A stretch of DNA of 38,820 nucleotides from Bacteroidota bacterium (GTDB lineage Bacteria > Bacteroidota > Ignavibacteria > UBA10030 > UBA6906): NCBI GenBank assembly GCA_017860635.1, contig JAGDMK010000039.1:1-38820 (forward strand), written 5' to 3'. Below, piece by piece: positions 1 through 9,637 of the stretch. The translations under genes and the position numbers were made by a program. Numbering within the stretch: the first letter of the stretch is position 1; each line of letters opens with the position of its first letter. The notes below the pieces were generated by a model. That model was not told where the DNA came from, made no database searches, and was given only the letters and a program-made list of their open reading frames with translations.

Positions 1-1
1 T

Positions 2-637
2 TTCGTCCTCTCCATCTCCCATGATGAAGTCACGCACGGCAAGGGCTCACTGGCCGGCAAGATGCCCGGAGATGAATGGCAGAAGAACGCCAACCTGCGT
101 CTGCTCTATGGCTACATGTTCGGCCATCCGGGCAAGAAACTGCTCTTCATGGGATGCGAGCTGGGGCAATGGCGGGAGTGGAGTCACGAGGAGAGTGTGG
201 AGTGGCATGTTCTGGAGTATCCGTCGCACCGGGGGATCCAGAGATGGGTCCGGGACCTGAACACGCTCTACCGGTCTGCTCCGGAGCTGCATGACCTCGA
301 CTTCTCGCAGGATGGTTTTTCGTGGGTGGATTTTCACGACTGGGAGAACAGCATCATCAGCTTCTTGCGCAAGGACAGGAACGGGCGTCCGATGCTCGTC
401 GTGTGTAACTTCACCCCGGCTGTCCGGGATCAGTATCGCCTGGGCGTTCCGGTGGCGGGATTCTGGAAGGAGATGCTGAACAGCGACAGTGAGGTCTACG
501 GCGGGTCAAACGTCGGGAATTTCGGCGGCGTATGGACCGAGCCATGGCCGTCTCACGGGCACGGACAGTCGTTGCGGCTGGTGATTCCCCCGCTCGGTGC
601 GATCTTCCTGTCTCCTCAGTCGTCAGGGGGTGAGTAG
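2..637 (+). CDS. glgB: 1,4-alpha-glucan branching enzyme, C-terminal part (5' truncated by window edge)
   Basis: Glycogen branching enzyme, which cuts an alpha-1,4 glucan chain and re-joins it through an alpha-1,6 bond in the cytoplasm. The reading frame is open from the first bases of the window and begins within the GH13 catalytic barrel: the stretch SHDEVTHGKGSL followed by KMPGDEWQKNANLR is typical of GlgB, as is FMGCELGQWREWSHEESVEW. The last 100 residues or so form the C-terminal beta domain (MLVVCNFTPAVRDQYRLGVP, YGGSNVGNFGG). About 211 residues are present, so roughly two thirds of a usual 620-730 residue enzyme lies upstream. Nothing seen suggests damage. The stop is followed by a 7-bp stem (661-667 with 676-682) lacking a T run, and then by a short repeat. 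Confidence 0.95.
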   Translation, partial: FVLSISHDEVTHGKGSLAGKMPGDEWQKNANLRLLYGYMFGHPGKKLLFMGCELGQWREWSHEESVEWHVLEYPSHRGIQRWVRDLNTLYRSAPELHDLDFSQDGFSWVDFHDWENSIISFLRKDRNGRPMLVVCNFTPAVRDQYRLGVPVAGFWKEMLNSDSEVYGGSNVGNFGGVWTEPWPSHGHGQSLRLVIPPLGAIFLSPQSSGGE

Positions 638-720
638 CACTGTGCGGCGGGGATCACGGTCCGTTCATTCTCAGGTGAACGGCATCCTTGGTGGTCTCAA
701 AGGTGACATTGTTCCTCTCC

Positions 721-783
721 GGTCTCACGAAGGACTGCCTTGGTCTCACGAAGGGCTGCGCTGGTTTCACGAAGGAGTGCATG
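721..783. repeat. three tandem copies of a 21-bp unit
   Basis: Copies lie at 721-741, 742-762 and 763-783. Each starts GGT[C/T]TCACGAAGG and ends with a variable CTGC/GTGC part. A more decayed related stretch (GGTCTCAAAGGTGAC) starts near 693. The array sits between the convergent 3' ends of glgB and the minus-strand carboxypeptidase gene. As 21 is a multiple of three, every frame reads as a 7-residue repeat (for example GLTKDC/GLTKGC), but no ribosome site or longer frame supports a gene. The rest of 638-845 holds only the weak stem-loop at 661-682. Confidence 0.8.
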
Positions 784-845
784 TCCGTGATACCAGAGAT
801 GAGAATATTTCTGCGAATCTGTTTGTTTGGTACGGGTGTGCGGAC

Positions 846-2306
846 CTATTCCAGTTTGCTGGATCCCGCCAGGAGCGCCCCGATCCGGTCCTGCACCGCG
901 CGGTAGGCGCGCGAGCTTCCCGGATAGCTCTGCATCAGAATCGAGAACGCGAGCCACTCCCCGTCGAGCGTCTGCACGTATCCTGAGAGCGCCGTCACAC
1001 CGCTCAACGTTCCGGTCTTTGCGTGCAGGTTTCCCTCCGCACGTGTCCCCTTCATCCTGCTCCCGATCGTTCCATCCACCCCGGCGATAGGCAGTGTCTT
1101 GTAGAAAACCGGGAAGAGCGCTGAGTCCGCGTACATTCGCTCGAGCAGACGGATGATTGTTCCGGTGGACGTGAGATTGTATCGCGACAGGCCGGAGCCG
1201 TCCGCGATGGCAATGGCATTGGTATCGATTCCGGTCTGTGCGAGGAATTCATACAGGAGACTGGCTCCCAAACGTGCCGATCCCGGAACACCGTGGCGGC
1301 GCGCAGCGATGGTTTTCAGGGCGGCTTCTGCGGAAAGGTTATCGCTGACCTTGTTCAGGAATGTCAGGACGGTATCGATGCGGTGTTCATATGTGCAGAC
1401 GACAGGGGAGGCTGCGGAGGAGGAATCAATAGCGACCCGGTTCACCTGCAGGCCGTGGTACTTCAGCCGTTCGGCGAACACTGTTCCGGCATAGAGTTCA
1501 GGGCGCCAGACGCTCAACTGATCCCTGCGGGTCCGCCACTGCAGACCCATCTGTCCCCGGACGGTAATGGTATTGGACCGTTCCTGCCACCTGCGGGTGA
1601 CCTGGAGGGGGACAGTGACGGAATCCGCAATGGTCACTGCGGTGTTTTCCACTGGAGTGTACGAAGTCGGGGGATCAACCATGACCAGGGGAGGAGCGCC
1701 CGGGGTGGACGACGGGATGACGTCGACCGTGACGGTGTTGTTGTTCAGCATGAGGGGGGAGAGAAACATGCCGTATGCTTCGGGCTCCTCGTCCCACGTC
1801 CACCCTGCGCCCCAGTACAGGCTGTCGAAAAAGCGGACATCCACCCCGACATCCCATGTCCGCCCCTGCGGAAGGGCTGCAACGCAGAGGCGTGCTATGG
1901 AATCCATGTCGGCAGTCGAGAGAATCGGATCGCCATATCCGGTGATCACGATCCGGTTGTTCCCCGTGTCGGCGGTGACGACGGTCGGAAAAACCGCGTC
2001 CTTGCCAAGATAGTGCAGTGCCGCGGCGGACGTGAAGAGCTTCTGGTTGGACGCCGGATTGAACAGCATGCGCTCATTGAGCGAGTACAGCTCCCTCTTG
2101 CGCGTCAGCGAGACGATCTTGACGCTGACATTCGACGGCGGAAAGAGGGAGTCAGCGAGCAGGGCGTCGATCTGGCTCTTCAGCGCAGGCGAGGATGCTA
2201 CGCTCAGGGTCGCCATCGGCGGGGGAGGATTCAGCGTGGCCAGTTGTGTGCCCGCACATCCCAGGACGGTCAACGCGACGATTGCAACGGACAGGAAACG
2301 CAGCAT
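846..2306 (-). CDS. dacB: D-alanyl-D-alanine carboxypeptidase/endopeptidase (PBP4, peptidase S13), lipoprotein
   Basis: Serine-type penicillin-binding protein that trims or opens peptidoglycan cross-links in the periplasm. The 486-residue product has all three active-site motifs: SNQK with nucleophile Ser86 and Lys89, SDN around residue 321, and KTG around residue 430 (LHAKTGTLSG). This order and the large insert between the first two motifs fit family S13 rather than the smaller DacA/DacC proteins. The N-terminus (MLRFLSVAIVALTVLGCAGT) ends in a lipobox with Cys17, so the protein is probably anchored as a lipoprotein, which is unusual compared with E. coli DacB but common in Bacteroidota. 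The gene stands alone and converges on glgB. It diverges from secA across about 136 bp. Confidence 0.92.
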   Translation of the reverse strand: MLRFLSVAIVALTVLGCAGTQLATLNPPPPMATLSVASSPALKSQIDALLADSLFPPSNVSVKIVSLTRKRELYSLNERMLFNPASNQKLFTSAAALHYLGKDAVFPTVVTADTGNNRIVITGYGDPILSTADMDSIARLCVAALPQGRTWDVGVDVRFFDSLYWGAGWTWDEEPEAYGMFLSPLMLNNNTVTVDVIPSSTPGAPPLVMVDPPTSYTPVENTAVTIADSVTVPLQVTRRWQERSNTITVRGQMGLQWRTRRDQLSVWRPELYAGTVFAERLKYHGLQVNRVAIDSSSAASPVVCTYEHRIDTVLTFLNKVSDNLSAEAALKTIAARRHGVPGSARLGASLLYEFLAQTGIDTNAIAIADGSGLSRYNLTSTGTIIRLLERMYADSALFPVFYKTLPIAGVDGTIGSRMKGTRAEGNLHAKTGTLSGVTALSGYVQTLDGEWLAFSILMQSYPGSSRAYRAVQDRIGALLAGSSKLE

Positions 2307-2380
2307 GAGGTTCTCTCCGGGGGGGTGTAAACATGACGTTGGTGCTCAAATTCATGAAGTTTTACCGAAAATGCAACTGA

Positions 2381-2409
2381 TTGCTTGCCATTCGGAATGT
2401 CGCTATATT
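2381..2409 (+). promoter_or_regulatory. predicted secA promoter (TTGCTT-N17-TATATT)
   Basis: A -35 like element TTGCTT at 2381-2386 and a -10 element TATATT at 2404-2409 are exactly 17 bases apart. Transcription would start near 2416, about 27 bases before the secA ATG at 2443. The same spacing and closely related hexamers occur before the tRNA-Val, glmS and DUF4783 genes in this window, which strengthens the call. No good Shine-Dalgarno sequence is seen in the secA leader. Confidence 0.65.
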
Positions 2410-2442
2410 TACAAACTACAATCATAACGCTGGTGACTGACG

Positions 2443-5400
2443 ATGCTGGGAATTCTCCGGAAATTCTTCGGTAGCAAACACGAAAAGGACGTCAAGGGTC
2501 TTCTGCCGGTCGTTGTCCAAATCAACGATCACGCGAAGGCATACGCGGAACTCTCCGACGAACAGCTCCGTGGCAAGACAGAGGAATTCCGCGGCCGCAT
2601 CCGTGAAGCAATCCACGAAACGGAAGAGCAGATTGCAGGACTCCGGAAGCAGCTTCCTGACGCGCTTGAAGGGGCGGAGCGTGAACGCATCCTGGACCAG
2701 ATCGCTGATCTGGAGAAAGAACGGGATGAAGTCACGGCTGAAGTCCTGGACGAGCTGCTCCCGGAGGCATTTGCAGCAGTGAAGGATGCCTGCCAGCGCA
2801 TGAAGGACCGGGGATGGACATTTGATCTGCTCGGTCATCCTTCGGTGTGGGACATGGTACCATTCGACGTTCAGCTTGTCGGCGGCATGGTGCTGCACCA
2901 GGGGAGGATCGCCGAAATGGCGACCGGCGAAGGGAAGACCCTCGTGGCGACAATGCCGATCTACCTCAACGCGCTCCCGGCACGCGGCGTCCACCTGGTC
3001 ACGGTCAACGATTACCTGGCCAAGCGCGACAGCGTCTGGATGGGACAGGTCTATTCCTTCCTGGGTCTTACCATCGGGTGTATCCAGAACACCATGGATT
3101 CCGCCCAGCGGCGCCGGGAGTATGCCTGTGATATTACGTACGGAACCAACAACGAGTTCGGGTTCGACTACCTTCGCGACAACATGGTGGTGGACAAGAT
3201 CGACCTGGTCCAGCGCGAGCACTACTATGCCATTGTGGACGAGGTCGATTCGGTCCTGATTGATGAAGCCAGAACCCCGCTCATCATCAGCGGTCCGACC
3301 AAGAGCGAAGACCACAAGTTCAATGAAATGAAGCCCGCGGTTGAGCGGATCGTCAACGCCCAGAAGACCTTCATTGCCAAGATCGTGGCCGAGGCGGAGC
3401 GGCTGCTGGAGGAAGGGAAGACCGAGGAAGCCGGCGTGCATCTGCTCCGGGCTTCGCGCGGCCTGCCCAAGCACCCGCGCCTGATGAAGGTGTTCAGCGA
3501 CCCTGCGCACAAAAAGCTGGTGCAGCAGACAGAGAGTGAGTACCTGCGTGATCAGTCACGGCGCATGCACGAGATCGACGATGAGTTGTACTATGCAATC
3601 GACGAGAAGAACCACCAGATCAGTCTGACCGAGAAAGGGCGTGCCTATGTCATGCCGATCGTCGGTGACAAGGATTTCTTCGTGCTGCCTGATCTGGGCA
3701 CGGAATTCAGCATCCTCGAGCATGACAGCGAGCTCACAGCGGACCAGAAGCGGCAGAAGAAGGACGAGCTGAACCTTCTGTATTCGGAGCGGAGCGATCG
3801 CATTCATACCGTCACGCAGCTGTTGCGCGCCTACTCGTTGTACGAAAAAGACGACGAGTATGTCGTCAGCGACGATGGCAAGGTCATGATTGTGGATGAG
3901 TTCACCGGCCGACTGCTGCCCGGACGGCGCTATTCCGACGGCCTGCATCAGGCAATCGAGGCCAAGGAAGGCGTGAAGGTCGAGCGGGATATGCAGACGC
4001 TGGCCACCATCACGCTGCAGAACTACTTCCGCCTGTACAAGAAACTTGCGGGCATGACGGGTACCGCCGAGACCGAGGCGGGTGAGTTTTTCGATATCTA
4101 CAAACTGGATGTGGTGGTCGTACCGACCAACCGGCCCATGGTCCGGACGGACATTGACGATTTCATCTACAAGACCAAGCGTGAGAAGTACAATGCGCTG
4201 ACGGAAGAGATCGAACGCATGCGTGCGCTAAGCCGCCCGGTGCTGGTCGGAACCACGAGCGTGGAAGTCTCCGAGACGATCAGCAGAATGTTGAAGCGCA
4301 AGAACATCGCGCACAACGTGTTGAATGCCAAGCAGCACCAGCGCGAAGCGGAAATCGTGGCCCACGCGGGCCTCCCGGGCGCCATCACCATTGCCACGAA
4401 CATGGCCGGGCGCGGTACAGACATCAAGCTTGGACCGGGCGTGCGGGAAGCCGGCGGGCTGCACATCATCGGCACCGAACGGCACGAGGCGCGACGTATC
4501 GACCGTCAGCTGCGCGGCCGTTCCGGACGGCAGGGCGATCCGGGGTCCTCGCAATTCTTCCTTTCCCTTGAAGATGATCTGATGCGGCTCTTCGGAAGCG
4601 ACCGGATTGCCGGGATCATGGAGCGGATGGGTCTGAAGGACGGGGAGGTTATCCAGCACCGGATGATCACCCGCTCCGTCGAGCGCGCGCAGAAAAAAGT
4701 CGAAGAGAACAACTTCGGCATCCGTAAACGCCTGCTGGAATATGACAACGTGATGAACCAGCAGCGGGAGGTTATTTATACCCGCCGCCGCAAGGCCCTC
4801 GTGTCCGACCGGATCAGAGAAGATATCCTCGACCTCGTCGACGATTTTGCGACCAAGCTGACGGACAAGTACTACGAGAATGGCGACATCCAGGCGCTCC
4901 AGGACGAACTCCGGGTGGGGCTCCTCGTGGATTTCCCCATCACGCCGGAGCGTTGGCAGGAGCTTGGAAAGGCCGGCGTCACCCAGGAAATCATCAAGGC
5001 AGCCGCGGAGTTCTACCGCAGGAAAGAGGAACGGCTCGGCCCCGAGATGATGGGGCAAATCGAAAAAATGGTGGTCCTGCAGGTCATCGATGAGAAATGG
5101 AAAGACCACCTGCGGGAGATGGACGATCTCAAGGAGGGGATCCACCTCCGGGCCTACGGCCAGAAAGACCCGCTGGTTGAGTACAAGACCGAAGCCTTCG
5201 GGATGTTCATGGTGCTGCTGGATCTGATCAACGCCGAGGCCGTCACGTCGGTGTTCCGGCTCTATCCGGCGCAGGCTCAGCAGCTGCCGCTACGCGGACC
5301 CCAGCGGCCCCAACAGATGCGCATCTCTCATGATGCCACCGAAGGCATGGGATACCGTCCGAACCGTGAACCAGCACCCGGAGCCGCAGCAGGTATGCCT

Positions 5401-5526
5401 GGGGGTCCGGACCAGCCGCCGCGCGCGGGGAAACCCACGCCGATCCATGTGGGCGAGAAAATCGGTCGCAATGACCCCTGTCCGTGCGGCAGCGGCAAGA
5501 AGTACAAACAGTGTCATGGACGATGA
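2443..5526 (+). CDS. secA: preprotein translocase ATPase SecA
   Basis: Motor ATPase that pushes preproteins through SecYEG. The 1027-residue protein has the Walker A motif (ATGEGKT, Thr161-Thr166 region), the DEVD box in YAIVDEVDSVLIDEARTP, the GTGRGTDI-like second-motor motif (NMAGRGTDIKLGPG) and the helical wing and scaffold regions. It ends with the zinc-binding C-terminal peptide CPCGSGKKYKQCHGR that contacts SecB and ribosomes. It is longer than E. coli SecA (901). The extra length comes mainly from a charged coiled-coil insert at about residues 51-100 and a second insert after the PLIISG motif at about residues 285-380; inserts of this kind are usual in Bacteroidota SecA. It is the first gene of a likely secA-glnB-era group; the gap to glnB is 34 bp. 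Confidence 0.98.
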   Translation: MLGILRKFFGSKHEKDVKGLLPVVVQINDHAKAYAELSDEQLRGKTEEFRGRIREAIHETEEQIAGLRKQLPDALEGAERERILDQIADLEKERDEVTAEVLDELLPEAFAAVKDACQRMKDRGWTFDLLGHPSVWDMVPFDVQLVGGMVLHQGRIAEMATGEGKTLVATMPIYLNALPARGVHLVTVNDYLAKRDSVWMGQVYSFLGLTIGCIQNTMDSAQRRREYACDITYGTNNEFGFDYLRDNMVVDKIDLVQREHYYAIVDEVDSVLIDEARTPLIISGPTKSEDHKFNEMKPAVERIVNAQKTFIAKIVAEAERLLEEGKTEEAGVHLLRASRGLPKHPRLMKVFSDPAHKKLVQQTESEYLRDQSRRMHEIDDELYYAIDEKNHQISLTEKGRAYVMPIVGDKDFFVLPDLGTEFSILEHDSELTADQKRQKKDELNLLYSERSDRIHTVTQLLRAYSLYEKDDEYVVSDDGKVMIVDEFTGRLLPGRRYSDGLHQAIEAKEGVKVERDMQTLATITLQNYFRLYKKLAGMTGTAETEAGEFFDIYKLDVVVVPTNRPMVRTDIDDFIYKTKREKYNALTEEIERMRALSRPVLVGTTSVEVSETISRMLKRKNIAHNVLNAKQHQREAEIVAHAGLPGAITIATNMAGRGTDIKLGPGVREAGGLHIIGTERHEARRIDRQLRGRSGRQGDPGSSQFFLSLEDDLMRLFGSDRIAGIMERMGLKDGEVIQHRMITRSVERAQKKVEENNFGIRKRLLEYDNVMNQQREVIYTRRRKALVSDRIREDILDLVDDFATKLTDKYYENGDIQALQDELRVGLLVDFPITPERWQELGKAGVTQEIIKAAAEFYRRKEERLGPEMMGQIEKMVVLQVIDEKWKDHLREMDDLKEGIHLRAYGQKDPLVEYKTEAFGMFMVLLDLINAEAVTSVFRLYPAQAQQLPLRGPQRPQQMRISHDATEGMGYRPNREPAPGAAAGMPGGPDQPPRAGKPTPIHVGEKIGRNDPCPCGSGKKYKQCHGR

Positions 5527-5539
5527 ACGATCTCGTTGA

Positions 5540-5899
<360 letters not shown>

Positions 5900-5985
5900 A
5901 ACAGGAGTCTGAAACGTGTGTCTAGAAAATCAAGGATTCTCTTTGGTGATGGAATGGATGAAGGAGGGGCGCGATCGACTCCGTA

Positions 5986-6927
5986 GTGCATGAAGAACCG
6001 GCTGGACCGTTCGGAGGACCCTCGTTCCGGGCGGGATACGTGACCATCATGGGTGAGCCGAATGTCGGCAAATCGACACTCCTCAACCGGATCCTCAAAC
6101 AGAAGATTTCCATTGTCAGCAGCAAACCACAAACCACCCGGCACCGGATCCTCGGCATCCTGACCGAGGAAACTCACCAGATCATCTTCCTCGATACTCC
6201 CGGCATCATCAAGCCGCGCTATCTTCTCCAGGAGGCGATGATGCAGTTTGCCGGCCGGGCCATTGCTGACGCTGATGTGCTGCTGTTCATGATCGACGCA
6301 CTCGACCCCAAGACCGGATCCGACCTTGCACATGCCGAAGCGTTCCGGCGGCTGCAGGAACTCCGGAAGCCGGTCATCCTGGTCATCAACAAGATCGACC
6401 TTGTGGAAAAGTCGATGCTCCTGCCGGTCATTGAATTCTATTCACACGCTTTTCCCTTCCGCGAGATCTTCCCGATTTCCGCACTGACCGGCGAAGGAAC
6501 GCAGGATCTGCAGAAGACGCTCATCCCTCTGCTTCCCGTGCATCCTCCTCTCTACCCTCCGGATATCGTCAGCGAGCAGAGCGAACGGTTCTTTGTCTCG
6601 GAGATCATCCGTGAGAAGGTCTTCCGCGCATGCCATGAAGAAGTGCCCTACGCCACCACCGTGGAGGTGCTGGAGTTCAAGGAGCGCGCCCATGGGAAGT
6701 GGTTCATTGCGGCGGACATCTACGTGGAACGGGATTCCCAGAAGGGGATCCTGATCGGGAAAAAGGGGGCAATGCTCAAGGAGCTCGGCGGTCAGGCCCG
6801 CAAGGATATCGAGGGGTTCCTGGGGCACCCGGTCTTCCTCGAGCTGCACGTCAAAGTGCGCGAGAAGTGGCGTGAGAAACCGGAATGGCTTCAGCGTCTG
6901 GGTTACGGCGGCGGGGAGACGCCCTGA
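5986..6927 (+). CDS. era: GTPase Era
   Basis: Ribosome assembly GTPase that binds the 3' end of 16S rRNA. The 313-residue protein has G1 GEPNVGKST (residues 23-31), G3 DTPG, G4 NKID and a C-terminal KH domain (GKKGAMLKELGGQARKDIE). I choose the GTG at 5986 as start: there are in-frame stops at 5947 and 5959 upstream, and the next candidate would cut into the G1 loop. A purine-rich GAAGGAGGGG stretch lies at 5960-5969, rather far (16 bases) from this start. The gene converges on the minus-strand outer-membrane barrel gene; the 137-bp gap has a small stem GGGCG/CGCCC at 6962-6975 without a T run. Confidence 0.96.
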   Translation: MHEEPAGPFGGPSFRAGYVTIMGEPNVGKSTLLNRILKQKISIVSSKPQTTRHRILGILTEETHQIIFLDTPGIIKPRYLLQEAMMQFAGRAIADADVLLFMIDALDPKTGSDLAHAEAFRRLQELRKPVILVINKIDLVEKSMLLPVIEFYSHAFPFREIFPISALTGEGTQDLQKTLIPLLPVHPPLYPPDIVSEQSERFFVSEIIREKVFRACHEEVPYATTVEVLEFKERAHGKWFIAADIYVERDSQKGILIGKKGAMLKELGGQARKDIEGFLGHPVFLELHVKVREKWREKPEWLQRLGYGGGETP

Positions 6928-7064
6928 GGCGCCGGGCCCGGAGGAGGCTCAACCGCAGAGTGGGCGAACGCGCCCGTCAGCTGCGCTGAATTCGTAAGAG
7001 GTCCGATACCGAGCGGCGCAACTCTCGATTGCCACGGGGCTCCCCTGAAGAATGCGCAGTTCCC

Positions 7065-8582
7065 CTACCAACCCAGCCGGGCCTGAAGGAAGTATGAGCG
7101 GGCGTTTACGTAGCTGTCGTGTGCGTATGCCGCATCGACCTGCAGCACGCGAAACACGTTGAATCCGAGTCCGAGTGTCCACTGCCTGTCCGCCATCCCG
7201 ATCCTCCCTGTAATCCCCAGCACTTGTTCCATTGCCTCGAGGCGGTATTCAGTACCGCACCGGAGCCGGTCGAAGTAGTTCTCGTACCGGATGTCCTGCC
7301 GTGCAAGGTCGGTCACATCGATTGCGACATTCCATTCGGGTGTGATGGCATAACTGGCTCCTATATTGACGATCACAGGGAGCTGGAGTTCGAAGGGGTG
7401 GTCGAAGCGGAGCCTCTGCTCCGTATGGACCAGCGCTGTATCCCCCGCCGCATCCGTGATGATCTGCCCGTCCAGATCGCGGTCATAGGAGATCGTCGAT
7501 TGGGCGAACTCGGCGTTCATGGATGAGGTGATGGTCTTGAACGGAAGGATGTTCTGCACCGAGAGGCCCACCTCTATGCCGGGTTTGGAGAAACGGTACA
7601 AGCCTCCCACATCAAACGTGATCCCCGTGATGTTCGCCGCAAAGTCCTTGCGCACCTCGGTGAGGATTTCGTCGAACGTGTCTGCTGCCATCCGCTTCGT
7701 GGAGAACCGCCGGTTGATCACCTTCAGTGCGGCGCCAACGCTGAGATCGGGTGTGACCGGCTGCCCGTATCCCACAGTGCCGACGATATCCAGATACGAC
7801 ACCGCAAAGGCCTTTGGCAGGGCCTCATCGAGGGAGAACGACCCATCATTGTTGGTGATTGTCTGAAGCACAGCGGCGAGCTGTGTCAGAGCGCGTGCAA
7901 TTGCCGCGCGGTCATCCAGCGTGGTCGGGATCTGGATCGCGGAAAGAGCCTCGAACGTGCTGCTCTGTATCACCTGGAAGCCGGACTGCAGGTTGGCATG
8001 CAGGGCGACGCCCCAGTGCCCGAACTGCGCGGTGATTGAAGGAATGACGAGAACGCCGTGTGTTTTCGGGCTCGTGCTCGGGCCGATGACGTTGTCGAGG
8101 AGCCCGCGCGGAAACTGAAGGCCCTGCTGGATACGATACAGTGCGTTCAGCCGGTCCTGATTTGTCGCCGCCCCGTTGAACTGGTTGATGCCATCGCGGA
8201 CGTCGGTCAGGAAGAACGCTTGTTTGAACTCCTCGATGTTGTCCTGAAGGAACAGCACGGCGTCATAGGTCTCCGCAGGAAGACTGGCTTGAAGGCTCGG
8301 AACCTCGAGTGCGAAACGGTCGCGTGCGAGCAGCGCGGGGTTATAGGTGAGGGCAGTGAAGGACGTGCCGAGTGCGACCTGTGCTCTTCCCATGCCGATT
8401 GCTTTGACGTCCTCACGGTTCACGGCAACGGGCATCGCGCTTGACGGGGTGAACACCAGGCGCACCGGGAGCGTGACGTGGCGGCTGATGTAATATCTTC
8501 CCTGCGCGAACAGCATCCCGGGCATCACGATACACAACATCACGATAGACATCAACGCGGCCACCAACCCCGCACGCGCCAT
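7065..8582 (-). CDS. outer-membrane beta-barrel protein, PorV/TraF-like
   Basis: Probable exported outer-membrane barrel of unknown substrate. From the ATG at 8582 the product has 505 residues with a signal peptide (ARAGLVAALMSIVMLCIVMPG, then MLFAQ). I prefer this start to one 36 bases upstream because GAGGAGG lies directly before it and the signal peptide then starts at the N-terminus. After the signal comes GMGRAQVALGTSFTALTYNP, the glycine-rich first strand with an N-P-A-L-L motif that typifies the TraF-like/PorV-like barrels of Bacteroidota and spirochaetes. The C-terminus ends ARSYFLQARLGW, a final aromatic-rich strand. Family assignment is by pattern only; it could equally be annotated as conjugal transfer TraF-type protein or hypothetical. 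Confidence 0.6.
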   Translation of the reverse strand: MARAGLVAALMSIVMLCIVMPGMLFAQGRYYISRHVTLPVRLVFTPSSAMPVAVNREDVKAIGMGRAQVALGTSFTALTYNPALLARDRFALEVPSLQASLPAETYDAVLFLQDNIEEFKQAFFLTDVRDGINQFNGAATNQDRLNALYRIQQGLQFPRGLLDNVIGPSTSPKTHGVLVIPSITAQFGHWGVALHANLQSGFQVIQSSTFEALSAIQIPTTLDDRAAIARALTQLAAVLQTITNNDGSFSLDEALPKAFAVSYLDIVGTVGYGQPVTPDLSVGAALKVINRRFSTKRMAADTFDEILTEVRKDFAANITGITFDVGGLYRFSKPGIEVGLSVQNILPFKTITSSMNAEFAQSTISYDRDLDGQIITDAAGDTALVHTEQRLRFDHPFELQLPVIVNIGASYAITPEWNVAIDVTDLARQDIRYENYFDRLRCGTEYRLEAMEQVLGITGRIGMADRQWTLGLGFNVFRVLQVDAAYAHDSYVNARSYFLQARLGW

Positions 8583-8722
8583 AGCCTCCTCCTCGTATCT
8601 CCGACAATGTGGATACATTCCGGGAAAAGGTCAACGTGCCGAAGTCCTGGATAGCTGGTCAAGGGTGCCGGCGTCTGTCTGTTGCCGGCATCCATCCCCT
8701 GCCTTCTTTCTCAGGAATTCGG

Positions 8723-8728
8723 TATATT
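8723..8728 (+). promoter_or_regulatory. -10 like element close to the EamA start codon
   Basis: TATATT at 8723-8728 lies only 6 bases before the ATG at 8735, so a transcript started from it would be leaderless or nearly so. No convincing -35 hexamer is found 16-18 bases upstream (TGCCTT at 8700-8705 is the best). The same hexamer is the -10 box of the secA and tRNA promoters. Confidence 0.35.
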
Positions 8729-8734
8729 TTTCCC

Positions 8735-9637
8735 ATGGCAAAATCTGAACGGACAATGATATGGATAGCCTTCGCCATCATTTCGACAGTGTGGGGGACC
8801 ACATGGCTGGCCATCCGGATTGGTCTTGAGACCATCCCGCCGTTCCTCTCCGCCGGAATCCGCTGCAGTCTCGCGGCTGTGATCCTGTACGGGATCGTCC
8901 GGATCCGTCACATCCCTGTGCCGCGGACAAAAGATGCCCGGAACGTTTACCTTTCGCTGGGGGTCCTCACCGTCGGCATTCCCTTTGCGCTGGTGTACTG
9001 GGGGCAGCAATACATCCCGACCGGATTGAGCAGCATTTTGTTCGGATCCTACCCGCTCTGGGTCGCCCTCCTGTCGCATCTGATGCTGCGCGACGAGCCC
9101 CTCACAGTGTTCAAGATCATTGCCGTGCTTCTTGGATTTGCCGGTGTGGTGATCATATTTTCTGCAGAGACATCCATCTCCGATCCCCGGGCGTTTCTCG
9201 GCATGGCTGCCATGATCGTCAGCACGTTTCTTCAGGCTCTGGCGCTGATCATCATCAAGAAAGTCGGCGATCCGGTGAGTCCCATCGCGATGAACTTCGT
9301 CGGCATGGCCATGGGCAGTGTGATGCTTCTGGCGCTCAGTGCAGTCGTGGAGAGTGATCTGAGCGCAACCTGGACGAGCGCAGCGGTTGTATCGCTGTTG
9401 TATCTGACGGTGATTGGTTCAGTCGTGACATTTGTCGCAAACTACTGGCTGCTCAAGCGGATCGATGCGGTCTACCTGTCGCTCTCGAGCTTTATCAATC
9501 CCATCGTCGCCGTCCTCCTCGGCTTCCTGGTGCTCAAGGAGCGGATGCCTTCGGGCGTCTTCGCTGGCGCGGCGATGGTCTTCACGGGACTTCTTGTGGC
9601 AAATGGGAAAGCCCTGTATGCCCGATTTTCTCGTTGA
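8735..9637 (+). CDS. EamA-family (DMT superfamily) transporter
   Basis: Inner-membrane metabolite exporter of the drug/metabolite transporter superfamily. From the ATG at 8735 the product has 300 residues with about ten hydrophobic segments in two EamA repeats. The first repeat starts IAFAIISTVWGTTWLAIRIG, with the W-G-x-x-[FW] motif usual for EamA proteins; the second covers FLGMAAMIVSTFLQALALII onward and ends with the conserved helix near PIVAVLLGFLVLKERM. An in-frame start at 8609 would add a hydrophilic extension that covers the promoter-like region and looks non-coding, so I reject it. The substrate cannot be told. The 3' end overlaps the start of the next gene by 20 bp, which suggests co-transcription. 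Confidence 0.88.
   Translation: MAKSERTMIWIAFAIISTVWGTTWLAIRIGLETIPPFLSAGIRCSLAAVILYGIVRIRHIPVPRTKDARNVYLSLGVLTVGIPFALVYWGQQYIPTGLSSILFGSYPLWVALLSHLMLRDEPLTVFKIIAVLLGFAGVVIIFSAETSISDPRAFLGMAAMIVSTFLQALALIIIKKVGDPVSPIAMNFVGMAMGSVMLLALSAVVESDLSATWTSAAVVSLLYLTVIGSVVTFVANYWLLKRIDAVYLSLSSFINPIVAVLLGFLVLKERMPSGVFAGAAMVFTGLLVANGKALYARFSR

Noticed and set aside
1293-2330. 345-codon plus-strand frame
   Set aside because: Antisense to the well supported dacB gene with its three active-site motifs.
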